Below are positions 35,891-46,964 of a stretch of 64,000 nt of DNA, in pieces. The notes beneath the pieces were generated by a model. The model worked only from the letters and a program-made list of their open reading frames with translations. It made no database searches and had not been told where the DNA came from. Made by a program: the position numbers and the translations under genes. Source of the stretch: Cycas panzhihuaensis (lineage: Eukaryota > Cycadophyta); assembly GCA_023213395.1 (NCBI GenBank), contig CM041465.1, forward strand, positions 244,163,741 through 244,227,740. Direction: 5' to 3'. The first letter of the stretch is position 1. Every line of letters starts with the position of its first letter.

Positions 35891-36816
35891 TCCCATCTTT
35901 TCCAAAAGTTCAACGAGGATATCTGTAAGGAATTTAAAATGATATACTTAGGGCTAATGCATTACTTCCTCAGGTTAGAAGTATGGAAAGATGATGATGG
36001 CATTTTTGTTTCCTAAAGAAAATATACCTTGGACTTACTCCAAAAGTTCAAGATGAATGACTATAAAGCTCTGACCACAGTAGTAGAAGTTGGAATCAAA
36101 TTATTTAAACTTGATAACTTTGATCCTATTGATCCTACATTATATAGATAATTAATTAGCAGCTTAATTTATTTAATATTAACATGACCAAATATTATAC
36201 ATACAATTAGTGTTGTATCAAGATTTATGCAAGATCCCAAAACTACACATTGGCAAGCAACTAAATAAATTCTAAGGTATCTAAAAGGAACTACAAATTA
36301 TGGGCTATATTATAAACCTTAATCAATTTTTAGGTCAATCAAGTATACAGATTTAGTTTGGGCAAGTGATATTAACGATAGAAAATCTACATTTGGATAC
36401 ACTTTCAATTTGGGTTTAGCTTCTATAACCTAAAGTACCAGAAAGTAAAATACTATCTCCTTATCCACAACTAAAACAAAATATAAGGCAGTAGTATCAA
36501 GTACATGTGAAATGATTTGGCTACATCATTTACTTCATAATCTTTAAATGAAACATGATGATCTTACTAAAATATGGTGTGATAATTAGAGTAATATTCA
36601 TATGACACATAATTTAGTTTTCTATGGAAGGACTAAACACATTGAAACATAATATCACTTCATACAGGAACTTGCTCAAGTAGGTGAAGTCAAATTGGTT
36701 TATTACAGCATAGAAGATCAAACAACAGATATATTTATAAAGGCACTTGGAAAAATTAAATTCTAGAAATTTAGAGATAAGCTTGAAGTTATACAAAATG
36801 ACCATTGTGGGGAGAA
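35891..36816 (+). pseudogene. Element E reverse transcriptase end and RNase H
   Basis: SHLFQKFNEDICKEFKMIYL joins the YVDD half at 29805 in frame once F is removed. MHYFLRLEV, then a stop at the Gln of the usual SQxKY block (36015), then ISSLIYLILT, VSRFMQDPKTTHWQATK and KGTTNYGLYY follow. RNase H blocks are IKYTDLVWASDINDRKST (first Asp kept), TTKTKYKAV (Glu replaced by Lys) and DIFIKALGKIKF. The region ends at the purine tract GGGGAGAA (36809-36816). Confidence 0.9.
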
Positions 36817-37107
36817 TATTGGGGCTGATGTTCATTTTATCCTAATTAAGAGTTCATAACAATTAATGGTACCGTAGGACATCCATAACTAACTTCAACT
36901 ATTCAAGCCAACAAGTATGTAATTTTTGTTAATTTTTAAATTTCAAAAGTGTCAGTTGATGGTGGGTTATCTCCCAACATCCTGATTATAAATAAGAGTT
37001 TTCTGACCCAAAGTTATTTTTAAATACTGCCTTTATTTTAGATATTTATTAATATTTTTCAATATGGAAATCCTATAGTCGTTTTGCTATGTCCCCTCTA
37101 TCCTTCA
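36817..37107 (+). repeat. 3' LTR of element E
   Basis: 291 bp, TATTGGGG...ATCCTTCA, followed by AGTAT and the rest of the D LTR. Confidence 0.95.
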
Positions 37108-37112
37108 AGTAT

Positions 37113-37162
37113 TCTCCATATTTTATTATGGTATCAAAGTAATTCTTGTACATTTTTTAACA
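37113..37162 (+). repeat. 5' LTR of element D, right part
   Basis: Continues the D LTR after the E insertion and matches 40571-40620 of the 3' LTR. It ends TTTTTTAACA and is followed at once by primer site TGGTATAAAAGCC. Confidence 0.9.
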
Positions 37163-37175
37163 TGGTATAAAAGCC

Positions 37176-40124
37176 TATGGTTTTAAGATTTTATGTAGAA
37201 GCAACTAGCATATCAAACCTATGACAAGAGCCATATATGAGGTTTGTTTATTAAGGCAAAATTATGCATATACTAGTGTTATATATGATAGATTATAAGG
37301 TAATTGGAGTCAGTCAAAGCCGCATATAGGAAATATAACAAATGCTGATGGTATGTTAATATATTAAGTTTATCATGGATATTCATTTATATATGTAGGC
37401 TTGTGTATTCGAAGCATGTAAGTACTTAAATCAATCCATGAGAAATGATTTCATTAATTCATAAGTGAAGGCTTTTGTAAGTGTCTATTTAAAGGATCCA
37501 CTATCACTTTTAAACTATTATGAGGTATTTGTGAGTGTCTCATAATGGGATTTGCTATTAGAATGAGGACAACCCATCAATACATACGAAGTAGGCAATA
37601 GGCTTGTGCAACATGTTGATAGGTATGACATTGAAGATATTTGATAGGTTTTATAATCACAATATAAAAGGTATGTGGCATTTTGATTTATTGATACAAA
37701 AATTATGGAAAATTACATGTTTACGAGGGTAATTTTATTACAATAATTGATATAGATAATTTACACATACATGAATAAATTTGATGCATATGGCATGAAT
37801 TAATATATGAGAATATAACTACCTATGTGTTATGACAACATGTCAAACCCTAAAATGACAACATAAAAAAAATAGTAAGGGCATATGAATATTGAATATT
37901 TGAAGGTTAAATGTGATTTAATTATGGTATGTTATTAATATCATGGTAAGATTATCCTCCAAACATGTTGGTTAAACTTTATATAATATAATTATACTAA
38001 AATGGCCTACCCATGGCTTCTCAAGCCCTACGCAGCCATTTATATAGCCAATGTAGAATCACTTGACTGACTACACAACCATATAGATGCTGAGAAACCC
38101 TTCCACGGTTAAAGTAGAGCCAATGGAAATGATGCCCTCACACAGATCTACCAGTAAGACACACCATCTCATGTCATCGAGTCACTTATTTGTCATGGAG
38201 CCATTTGTTGGAAGAGGCACCCATTTGTGTTATATTGAAATGCTACCATATCATGTTGGAGAGACACTGAATAGTAAGGTTAAACCCTTGCCTAGAGCAT
38301 TTTATAGCTACCACAATCAACATGGGATTACCCTAATTATGTATGCTTAAATCCTACACACAAAGATTAGACACCATCATTGAAATGTCATTGCCACAAT
38401 CTATTGAGTATAACATAGAATGAAAGGCCCCTGATGCATTCCATAGAATGCCCATAGGAATAGTTGTCTTAGCTACAGGAATCCTATGTGTCTCTATAGA
38501 GAACAACTATAGATGAAATCATGGCTCATTATCCTATGCCACAGGCTCTACTCATGAACACAACACACCTAGATGAAGAAAAGAAACTACCCTCCATTTC
38601 CATGATAACATGATGCATGCCCTAGATGCATAGTTCAAAAATACACAGAAGGATGCTAACCTAATTGAATTGCCCTCATAGTTTAATCTATCATAAAAGG
38701 ATATAATCCACAAAGACAAAATTATAGATCATAGAGAATATATTATTATAGATATTAAATAGAATCTAGCAACCATATATTTATACAGGCAAGAAATTTT
38801 CATCATGCATAATATTTTTATACAAATCAATCAGAGGAAATCTTATATGCGTAGATGAATTCATAGAAAGGTTTTCCAAATGAATAAAAGAATTGCATAT
38901 GGTTTGTTCAATTTAATCAAATTAGATAATCTTTCCAGATCCATTATAGCCTTTAATAGTTTAGTTATATGGTGCATGGTAAATTTATATGATCAAGGGT
39001 TAAGCTTCAAAGGAACTAAAGTAATTTTCAAAGGATTTTTTACTTTTTCATTGGTCACTGTTATGTTTTACTAGATAACTTCTCACTCATGTATTAGAAT
39101 CAAGTGTTGTTAGTTACATTAGAAAGCAAACCTTACAATAGTTAAAACAAGTAATCGCATTATATGCTTCAGAGAATATAAGATAGAAAATTAAGGGTAA
39201 AGTTGATGTAAAGGCTCCAAACCTCATATAGGATGAATTCCATATTTATTTTCAAGAAAATTTTAGCCAATTCTAATGTTTTATATGGCTCTAAATATAA
39301 TGGTAAACTTATTTTTTAGGAATGGTAGATAAAAATTAAAGTTTAGTTTAAAATCAAGTATTTTAACACTTATTTATAATATTTTGAGGCTTGTTTTAAT
39401 TGAAAAAAATCATTAAATGAGAAGCATTTGATGAATTTATGATATGAGATATTCTTGATATGTTGATTATTCATTTCCCCCTTGGCAACTACACATTTAG
39501 TTTAGTGGATGGAAAAACTCCTAACCAAATATATAAATCACTTGATTATTAAAATAGATTTTTTATGATAAAGAGAATTCATTTGTTATTTAGCATACAA
39601 CACTAGTTATTGATATTATCTAGCTAGATGTTGAGTATAATTTACCTTGTTATAGTTAACTTGCCTTGGCTAGGTAGTTCAACATATTCTAAGTTAGTTA
39701 TTCAAGATGTGATCCAACTATTGACTTGGTCTAGTTGATGCTACTCTAACATAACACACTCAATTGTGTTGCTCCTACAAGCAATTTAGAAGGATGATAA
39801 ACCATGTATCTAAAGTGATTTCCTAGAGAACTAGTGATTACAATGGTTGGCTGCCCATGTATTTCATAGATGGTTATTATTTTATATGGACTCAGACATC
39901 ACTTTTCTTGATTCTTAATTTGATGAATGATTAACAAAATATTGATCATCCAAATTAATATTGATTGAAAGTAGCCATACAAGTAAAGATATAGAGATGC
40001 ATATGAAACACTTCATATATATTATAGGATATAAAATATAGGATATAGTTATACGTTCTAGCATACAAGTTAAAGACATGAAGACTTAAAGACTTGAGAT
40101 CAAGATCCAAGGACATTAAACATT
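37176..40124. other. Element D internal region, no recognised genes
   Basis: 3.0 kb between primer site and purine tract. The longest open frames are 87 codons (38087-38350) and 64 codons (38880-39074); neither shows a gag, pol or other domain that I recognise. The piece 38080-38640 is less AT-rich than the rest and could be captured or decayed coding DNA, but I could not identify it. Confidence 0.6.
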
Positions 40125-40133
40125 AAGGAGGAA

Positions 40134-40620
40134 TGTTAAAATATATAATGTTTAATGTATTTGTTGAACACATACATATTCTGCCATTCATATACATTAA
40201 AATATGTGAGATATATGTATACCAATGTTATCACTTTATTGGATGATGTAAAGGCACGTAATATTTGATAAGGTACTCATGAGGTGATCTCACTATATAT
40301 GTGTACACTCACCACTTAAGAACTAGAGAAAGGAGAGAGGAGAAAGATGTAAACCTTATGATCATAAGCGGAGTCCTAATTCTACCTTCTCTCATGGTCT
40401 TTTCCATAATGGATTTTCTACATATATATCTTAGTGTCTATCTTGTGGTGATGCATACTTTATATACTTAATATTTGATTTTCACATTGATTAATTTATT
40501 ATATGTACATACTCATGAGTTCATATTTTCCCATATTTTTATCTTATGGAATTAGAGCTAATCTCAATATTCTCTATATTTTATCATAGTATCAGAGCGA
40601 TTATGGTATGTTTTTTAATA
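40134..40620 (+). repeat. 3' LTR of element D
   Basis: 487 bp, begins TGTTAAAA, ends TTTTTTAATA. GTTAC follows at 40621-40625. Confidence 0.94.
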
Positions 40621-41095
40621 GTTACAATATCTATTTATGGCAATATCCTTAATGTCTTTCATATTATACCTTCTACGTGAGAAAATGGGTTGAGATCTAT
40701 AAGTTATGATTAGATGCATAATATCCCATATAAGACATTAGTTTTAGTGATTGTAGTCACTGGATTTCTATCAGCTCATCTAGGGAAACATGTCATTTAT
40801 TTGTTGTATTGTCTTTTAGCAAGGTTGTAGGATCAAACACCCATGGGACTATTATAAGTATAGGATTAACATCTATAATTTCTTAGAGGTCTAGCTTAGG
40901 GTTGTGGAGGATTAATTAGCAAGCACTTCCATAACCCCCACCTCCTATCATGTAGGTTATTGTGAGTAGGATAAGGAATGGTTATTTGGGGGGAGGGGAT
41001 GCTTAATATGGTTACTACTATTGTAGTTATTACAATGGGAAGGTCAAGTTATACTTCTAGTATTATTGCTACTATTTTCCATAATCAATAGAGAA
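40621..41095 (+). pseudogene. ATG18-like pseudogene copy 1, segment 4
   Basis: Aligns with 48705-49130 of copy 2: the block around ATTTATGGCAATA, then GGTTGAGATCTA, ACATTAGTTT, GATTGTAGTCACTGGAT, CATTTATTTGTTGTATTG and ACCCATGGG. In protein terms it is the IYGNxLxVF, then DISFSDCSHWIA and HLFV end of the WD40 domain, with frameshifts. It begins at the right target duplication of D, and joining it to 15815 restores the copy 2 order. Similarity fades near 41095. Confidence 0.8.
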
Positions 41096-42117
41096 ATTAA
41101 TAGAAAAACTTTAGTTTAAAACCTGATTTTAGTTAAAATTTCCTAAGTTGTAGGAGTGATAGGCTATTATTAGGTCTACAATTATGATTTGACAAGTTGT
41201 TGTTAAAGTTCCAACAATTGTAATATTGGTGGTTGCCACCAACACATCCTTAGTTGCATCATTGAGAGCTACTACTAAGGCATTTTATGTTGCAAAACTA
41301 GTAGAGTTTTTGCTAAGGAGGCATATATTATAACATTGGTGAAATTTTTTCCTAGCTTTATAAAACATAATGTTATTAAATTATTATTATGAACTTCATA
41401 AAATTGAAGAGTTCATTGCAAGTTTCATACCTTGCAACATTATTAGTAGACTATAGACTTAATCATATTTATAACAAGCTAATTCAGAGTTGTAGACTTA
41501 TGGAATAGTAGTCTATTTACATTGCAACATTGTTGTTAGGTTCTATAGATTGAGTTATTGATAACAGGTAACTTAGAATTTCATAATTGATAGTTGTTGC
41601 CTAGACTTTATGATTTTATTTTGACTGAAGGTTACTACCAATATCCAATGATTATAAATTATTAATAGATGCCATAAATAACAATGCTGATAAATGCCAT
41701 AAATTGCATTGTTGCAAGATTGTAGTTGAAGATTCATATAATGTATTGCTAAAATAATGATGCAATGATAATAGATGTTGTGATATTAATAATTGTTATT
41801 AGTTGTACTAAAGTTACATAAGTTGCACCATAAACAAGTTATGTTAGGGTTTGAAAAAATTGCAACATTGATAAGTTGCTACTAAGGATTTCAAACATTG
41901 CAACAAATGAAACAAACTAGTAGTAAGATATAATTGTTATGAAAATCCATGGAGATAGGATATTGAGTGTATCTCCCCTATGCTCCAAGAAGGATAATAA
42001 CATGGTGAAGAAATATGGAAGGTTCTTATGCTTAACTATTAATCAATCTCTTCATTCATTTATTCATCAAGTTATCAACTAATCTATGAACATTGATATA
42101 CTAACATATCTATCATT
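41096..42117. other. Unassigned AT-rich stretch
   Basis: No open frame, no match elsewhere in the window. The words TTGCAACATTG and GTTGTTA recur at irregular spacing, giving a loosely repetitive texture. Confidence 0.45.
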
Positions 42118-42763
42118 TGTTAGATAATATGATAACAATGTTTTAGAGGAAAAATTTTTGACAGGTTAGTAGCACGGTTTCCTCCCTCAATTTCCATAGG
42201 GGGATTCAAAAGGGGCAGAGCCCCTTTGGCTGAGAGGTGTGGGGGGAGCCAGAACCCCCTCACAAAGAGGAGGTTCAGGGGCGGTAGACCCCAACCCAAA
42301 ATGCTAACACTATAAAATATACTAAATTGTAAAGAAAAGAAAATTGGGGTCATTCATTCAAAATACCTTAGATTCTATGGTTGAGATTTGTGCCTTGTAT
42401 GACTCTCTCATATAGCCTGATTTAGGGTGTTTTTTCCTTATGTTGATGGTATTTGATATATTAGATGTACTATGAGGAGTAAGGCAGCTGGTTGTTATTG
42501 CTATGAGCATTCTACTGTAGATTATGTATATTTCTCCATTTTTATATAATAAAGATTGATATCTTTCCTATATGGATGTTTCCCTAGCACACTATTAGGG
42601 TTTTACCATATTATATATGATGTATATGTGATGCTTTGGTTTATTTATTTATTTATTATATTATCTCTAGTATAAGAACTTATATGTTAAATTTCAATTT
42701 CAATTCCTGTAAATAGTTGCAAAATAGTTTAGATCTTGGTGGCAGTTTCTAATTATTGGGACC
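42118..42763 (+). repeat. Family-C copia LTR (third copy), truncated at its end
   Basis: Begins TGTTAGATAATATG and aligns with 10124-10760, including the GC-rich block (about 42190-42290), ATAAAGATTGATATC and GATGTTTCCCTAGCA. Its last bases are replaced at 42764 by repeat G. No family-C internal sequence follows, so it is a solo LTR or a remnant. No target duplication was found. Confidence 0.85.
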
Positions 42764-45700
42764 TATTTCCCGGCTATCAGGAATGGACATGGACGACATC
42801 TCTCAGGTAAGTAGGTATATTTCTATCCTTGCTTTTCACTAACTTTAGAGTGTAACCAAATGCTCATTAGACTCATTCTGCATGCTATTGATTGATTGAA
42901 TGATTGTTATGCCTAGCTTGCATGTTTACTCATGCTTACATCTACTATTTTAGCTTATGACAACTCAGGATAAATGTCCCATAGCACCTCATGGCCCTCC
43001 ACCATGCCTCCACACCGTCCTCAAGTCCTCTCGGCTCCTGCAACTTGTTATTTTGGCGTAATGTGATCCCTAATGACCCGTTTAGGCATGATCACCCTCC
43101 TCACTTGCCACTTGTCTCTCGTTGGGGCTTAATTACCACCTTTTTCTTGCTTATCATGGTCCCACCAACATTTAAAGTCTCCTAGATGGACCAACAACCC
43201 ACCATTTTGTTCTTTTGGGGTCTAGGGCCCTCCTTTTGGGAGCCTTCTAGGCTCCACTTTTATTTTTTACCTTGTTTTGAGTGCATCGTGGCACTGTTTG
43301 TGGTACCATGGTAAACTCTGTGGTACTGTGAAGCTTGGCACGTTGTGACTGTCCACTCTTAGTTTTTGGTCTGATAATGGCCAATTTTGTTTTAATTACA
43401 AAACTAACATGTGGCATCAAGTTATTTCCCACCTAAGCCAATCCCTAATCACTCGATCGGTTAGGGTTGGGTATAAAAACTAAATTTTTAGCTCATTTTC
43501 TGTCTTCTTGGCTCACTTTTGAAAAGAAAGAAATATCTCCTTCAATTACCTCCTACTCTCTACTCTTGCCTCTGCCTTCCTTAGGGTAAAATCCCTAAGT
43601 CACAAGTCTGCAATAGTCTGGTTTGGATAGGTCCTCATCTCAAGTACTCCTTCAAGTCATTTGCATCAAGTTTTCTTTACAGGTTCCACTCCTTTCTCAT
43701 GTCGTTGAAGAGATCTCTCGTCTATCCTCCCAAGGAGACCCTCTTCTCCCAATCAACTTATAAGGTAAGGACTGTTTCAAATCAGTATCAATAGGGATTT
43801 TAGGCCTGCATTTTTGTTGTCTCTTTCCTTTCGGAGCAGTATTTCCTGCATATTGCTCTGATTTTTTTTAAACCCCTTCTATACACTTCTCTTTTGGAAG
43901 GCAAATCCTTCCTCCTCTAGGCTTACTCCCTTGACACCTTGAGGTTTCCACCAAGAAGGTTGAGGGAAAAGATTGTAAAATAGGGAGAAAGTAGTTTAAG
44001 GCTAGGGTTCCGACCCTCCCGGCCATCTCCTCCAGAGTAACCCCCTACCCTTTACAACTTTTCTCGCCCTATACCTATCTTGCACACCTAGAAACCCTTA
44101 AGAGAAGGGATTCTATTGGTTGTAGCATTAGCAGTTGCTTGCAACACCTGCAACCAGCCCTCTTACGTAACTAAAATCTGATTTTTTTAGCAAGTCTTCA
44201 TTATCTATAAATTCCTAACTTCATCTTACAAATCCTGCAAAAGTTGCATATTGTAACTTTTGCAATATTTGTAGCTTTTCTATTTTTTTGTAACTTTAAT
44301 TGCTCACAAACTTTGTCACTTTTCCTATTGCTTAGAAGCCATAACTTCTTACTTGATCCACTGGTTTAGAGCAGTTGGGTATGTGGAGGTGCCTTACTCG
44401 AAGGGCTGGCCATTTTGAGGCTATCTTTCTCCCCCTTTCTACCCCCCTTTCTCCTATGGTTGTATGAGGATTTCACATGCATATAAAGCAAGGTTTAAAT
44501 CACACATTGTGTTTATTTAAAAGAGCATTTATATAAGATCACGTTCTTCTCTCTTAGCAAACATACACATACATATATGAATGTATATTTTCTCTCATGT
44601 ATATCTAGCATCTATGGGAGGGGAAATCAACTTGTTGTACAGATCTCGCCTTTTGGAGCAAGCTAGGATTATTGTGGAAGGTATGTACATTCCTTTCATT
44701 TTCGCTACTTACTTTGAACTTTCTTTTTCTGTTGCAACTCTTTTTCTTTTGGTTTCTTCCTGCACTAGCTCTTGGGGAAGGTAAGGGAGCCCTGCCGGTA
44801 TTTCTCCTACAACATCAATCGCGGCAAGGAGCACTAGGTGGATGAAGGAAGATCACAAAGAAAGGAGAAGGGTTTGCTTCACCAGCCATCCTGATTCTAG
44901 GTGTACCTTCTCCTACCTCATCTTCTTTCTCATCCTTCGCCCCTTCTCCTAAAAGAAAAAAAGAGAAAAAGAAAGATTACATATACTTTTTGCTTGCAGA
45001 TTGCTTGATTTGCACTCACTTAGGGAAAGAAATAGCCCTTTGCACTTGTAGGCATCAACCTCACTAGCAAAACAATTTCCCCTTTTTGTTGCATTCTCAT
45101 TCTTCTTTGCATGACTCTTGCATCTATTAGGGTAAGGGTACAAAGGGTTACAAGCTCCTCTACCACTACTTTTCTTTCCCATGCACTACCAAGGTAGTTT
45201 GCATTAATTTCTACTCTCTTTTTACGTGCTTTTTTGCCTTCCTGGTTGCTTTGCTTTTTATTGTCATTTGTAAAAGAAGAGAGAGAGAGAAGCGAGAAAC
45301 AAAAGAGGATGTCATTGTTCTTTTTCCTTCTTTTAATTTGCAATACATCGGCAATAATAAAACTTTATACCATTGCACTACCTGTCTAAAGCAAAATAGA
45401 AATGTACCACATAGCACCTTACCCACCTAGCTAATCACCTAGTGCATGGAAAGCTTAAGAGCACCGCCCTTTAGCTGTCTTTTTGGTACAACATTGTCTT
45501 GCCTTATCCTTATTTAGGAGTTGATCCTTTTACCCAACCTCTTCCTTGTATCTTTGCCATGCGCTACTCCTTTTTTGTCCATAGGCACCCCCTTTTCTAT
45601 TAGGGTCTGCCTCCTCCTTTTCCCTCCTTCCTGGGAAAAGTGCCTTTTCATCCCATCTCTCCTTCCTCTACTAGTCAGGATAGGAGAGTCCCTTTTTTAG

Positions 45701-45960
45701 GCTACTCGGCAAACTGAGGGAGCCCCTTGGCCATCTTGAATCCAAGAAAGTGCTCATCATAAGGAAAGGTTTGTGCACCATTTATAGGACCTCAAACCTC
45801 TGTTCTAATACACAAACACCCTTTATGGGTAATCCTTTCTTTTGCTTCTAAGGATCCTTTAGCCCCGTGATTGTTGATTATATAGGCTTGATCCCCTTGT
45901 GTCTGGTGACCCCCAGAGGTGCGCTTCTAGGACCTAATTTGCTCAACATCATTTTGGTCA
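42764..45960 (+). mobile_element. Long-LTR repeat G, copy 1
   Basis: Begins TATTTCCCGGCTATCAG and aligns with 62098-64000 (begins TGTTTCCTAGCTACCAG) for at least 1.8 kb. Shared blocks include CCATGCCTCCA, GGTTAGGGTTGGGT-like, TTCTATTGGTTGTAGCAT, the hairpin at 44236-44264 and GCCATTTTGAGGCTA. It lies in a C LTR here and in element H in the other copy, so it is mobile. Pyrimidine-rich tracts are frequent. No gag or pol is visible. The motif TGGTGACCCC at 45904-45913 could be the primer site ending a LTR of about 3.1 kb, but this is unproven. The right boundary is approximate. Confidence 0.65.
44236..44264 (+). repeat. Hairpin in repeat G, copy 1
   Basis: Arms TGCAAAAGTTGCA and TGTAACTTTTGCA with a 3-base loop; 12 of 13 positions pair. 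The matching hairpin in copy 2 is at 63578-63606. Confidence 0.8.
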
Positions 45961-46235
45961 TTGATTCATTCACAAATCTCTCAATCTATTCATGTATCAA
46001 TCTCTTCTCTTATCCATCAATGTATTTGCCTATTAGACTAACTATCTGTCAATCATGCTGGCGACATCAATCTATTTATCTGATAATAAACATATCCATC
46101 TATCTACATGGTAATAATCAAACAATCTAACTATATAATTATCTATTATCCAAGCTATCTATCTAAGTTTCTATTTATCTATCGATGTATCAGTTTATCT
46201 ATCTGTGTATTCATCTATTAATAACACACCTGCTT
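45960..46235. repeat. Degenerate ATCT/ATCA microsatellite tract
   Basis: Frequent but imperfect words ATCTATCT, ATCAATCT and TCTATTTATC over about 275 bases, the trace of a decayed tetranucleotide repeat. Confidence 0.75.
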
Positions 46236-46284
46236 AAGTTATTCAATTATAAACTATGCAGAGGAGTGAAGGTGCTAAATTTTT

Positions 46285-46850
46285 ATTTATGCCCCTATTC
46301 TTAGGATTATATTGGCATATGAGATAGGGTTGATTGTGTATACCCTTATGATGAAGATTATATTGGCATTTCATATAGGGTTGGCTATGTATACACCTAT
46401 AAGATAAGATTGATTATGTATACCTCTATGTTTAAGATTATATTGGCATTTGAGAGAGGGTTGACTGTGCATATCCATATGTTCAGGACTATATTAGTAT
46501 TTGAGATAAGGTTAACAATATATGCTCCTATGCTTAGGATTATGTTGACATTTGAGATAGGGTTGATTGTGTATGCCCCTATGTTTAGGCTTATATTGGC
46601 ATTTGAGATAGGGTTGGTTGCGTATGCCCCTGTGCTTAGGATTATATCGGTATGTGAGATAGAGTTGGTTGTGTATGCCCCTATGCGTAGGATCATATTG
46701 GTATTTGAGATAGGGATAGCCATGTATGCCCCTTGCTCAAGATTATATTGGCATTTTAGATAGGATTGACTGTGTATACCCTGATACTCACGTTATATTG
46801 GCATTTGAGATAGGGTCAACTGTGTATGCCCCTGTGCTCTAGTTATATGG
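46285..46850 (+). repeat. 51-bp minisatellite, about 10-11 units
   Basis: The unit contains TTATATTGGCATTTGAGATA, GGGTTG and GTGTATGCCCCTATG. The GCCCC block recurs at 46575, 46626, 46677 and 46728, exactly 51 apart. 51 is 17 codons, so the repeat keeps frame: open stretches of 117 codons (plus, 46410-46763) and 108 codons (minus, 46397-46723) arise. The plus frame reads a 17-residue unit such as LILAFEIGLVAYAPMFR. No known protein family is recognised; coding is doubtful. One unit near 46385-46410 is partial. Confidence 0.92.
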
Positions 46851-46964
46851 GTGTTGATGGACAATACGTAATAATAGGATCCTTGTTTGTTAGTTATAGA
46901 AAAGAAGTTGAGATAGCAAAATTGAAATAGCATCAAGATAATGCTTTGTAAAGGAAGGATAGTG

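Larger units (their letters stand above)
16260..37107 (+). mobile_element. Ty1/copia retrotransposon E, split by B and F
   Basis: Both LTRs are 291 bp (16260-16550 and 36817-37107). AGTAT duplications lie at 16255-16259 and 37108-37112, inside the D LTR. The primer site TGGTATCAAAGCC starts at 16553, and the purine tract GGGGAGAA ends at 36816. Without insertions B and F it is about 7 kb. Gag starts near 18918, the integrase is interrupted at 20733 and resumes at 28394, and the reverse transcriptase is interrupted at 29805 and resumes at 35891. Removing each insertion with one copy of its target duplication restores the reading frame. It lies wholly within the D LTR. Confidence 0.95.
15816..40620 (+). 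mobile_element. LTR retrotransposon D, non-autonomous, split by E
   Basis: The 5' LTR is 15816-16259 plus 37113-37162, and the 3' LTR is 40134-40620. Both derive from an ancestor with ends TGTTAAAA and TTTTAACA. Target duplication GTTAC lies at 15811-15815 and 40621-40625. The primer site TGGTATAAAAGCC is at 37163-37175 and the purine tract AAGGAGGAA at 40125-40133. Once E and its passengers are removed, D is about 3.95 kb with an internal part of only about 3.0 kb. I see no gag or pol similarity in that part. It would have depended on proteins of another element. Confidence 0.9.

Noticed and set aside
44949-45426. Overlapping minus-strand frames of 71-107 codons
   Set aside because: They overlap one another in pyrimidine-rich DNA of repeat G where C/T runs remove minus-strand stops; no domain is visible.
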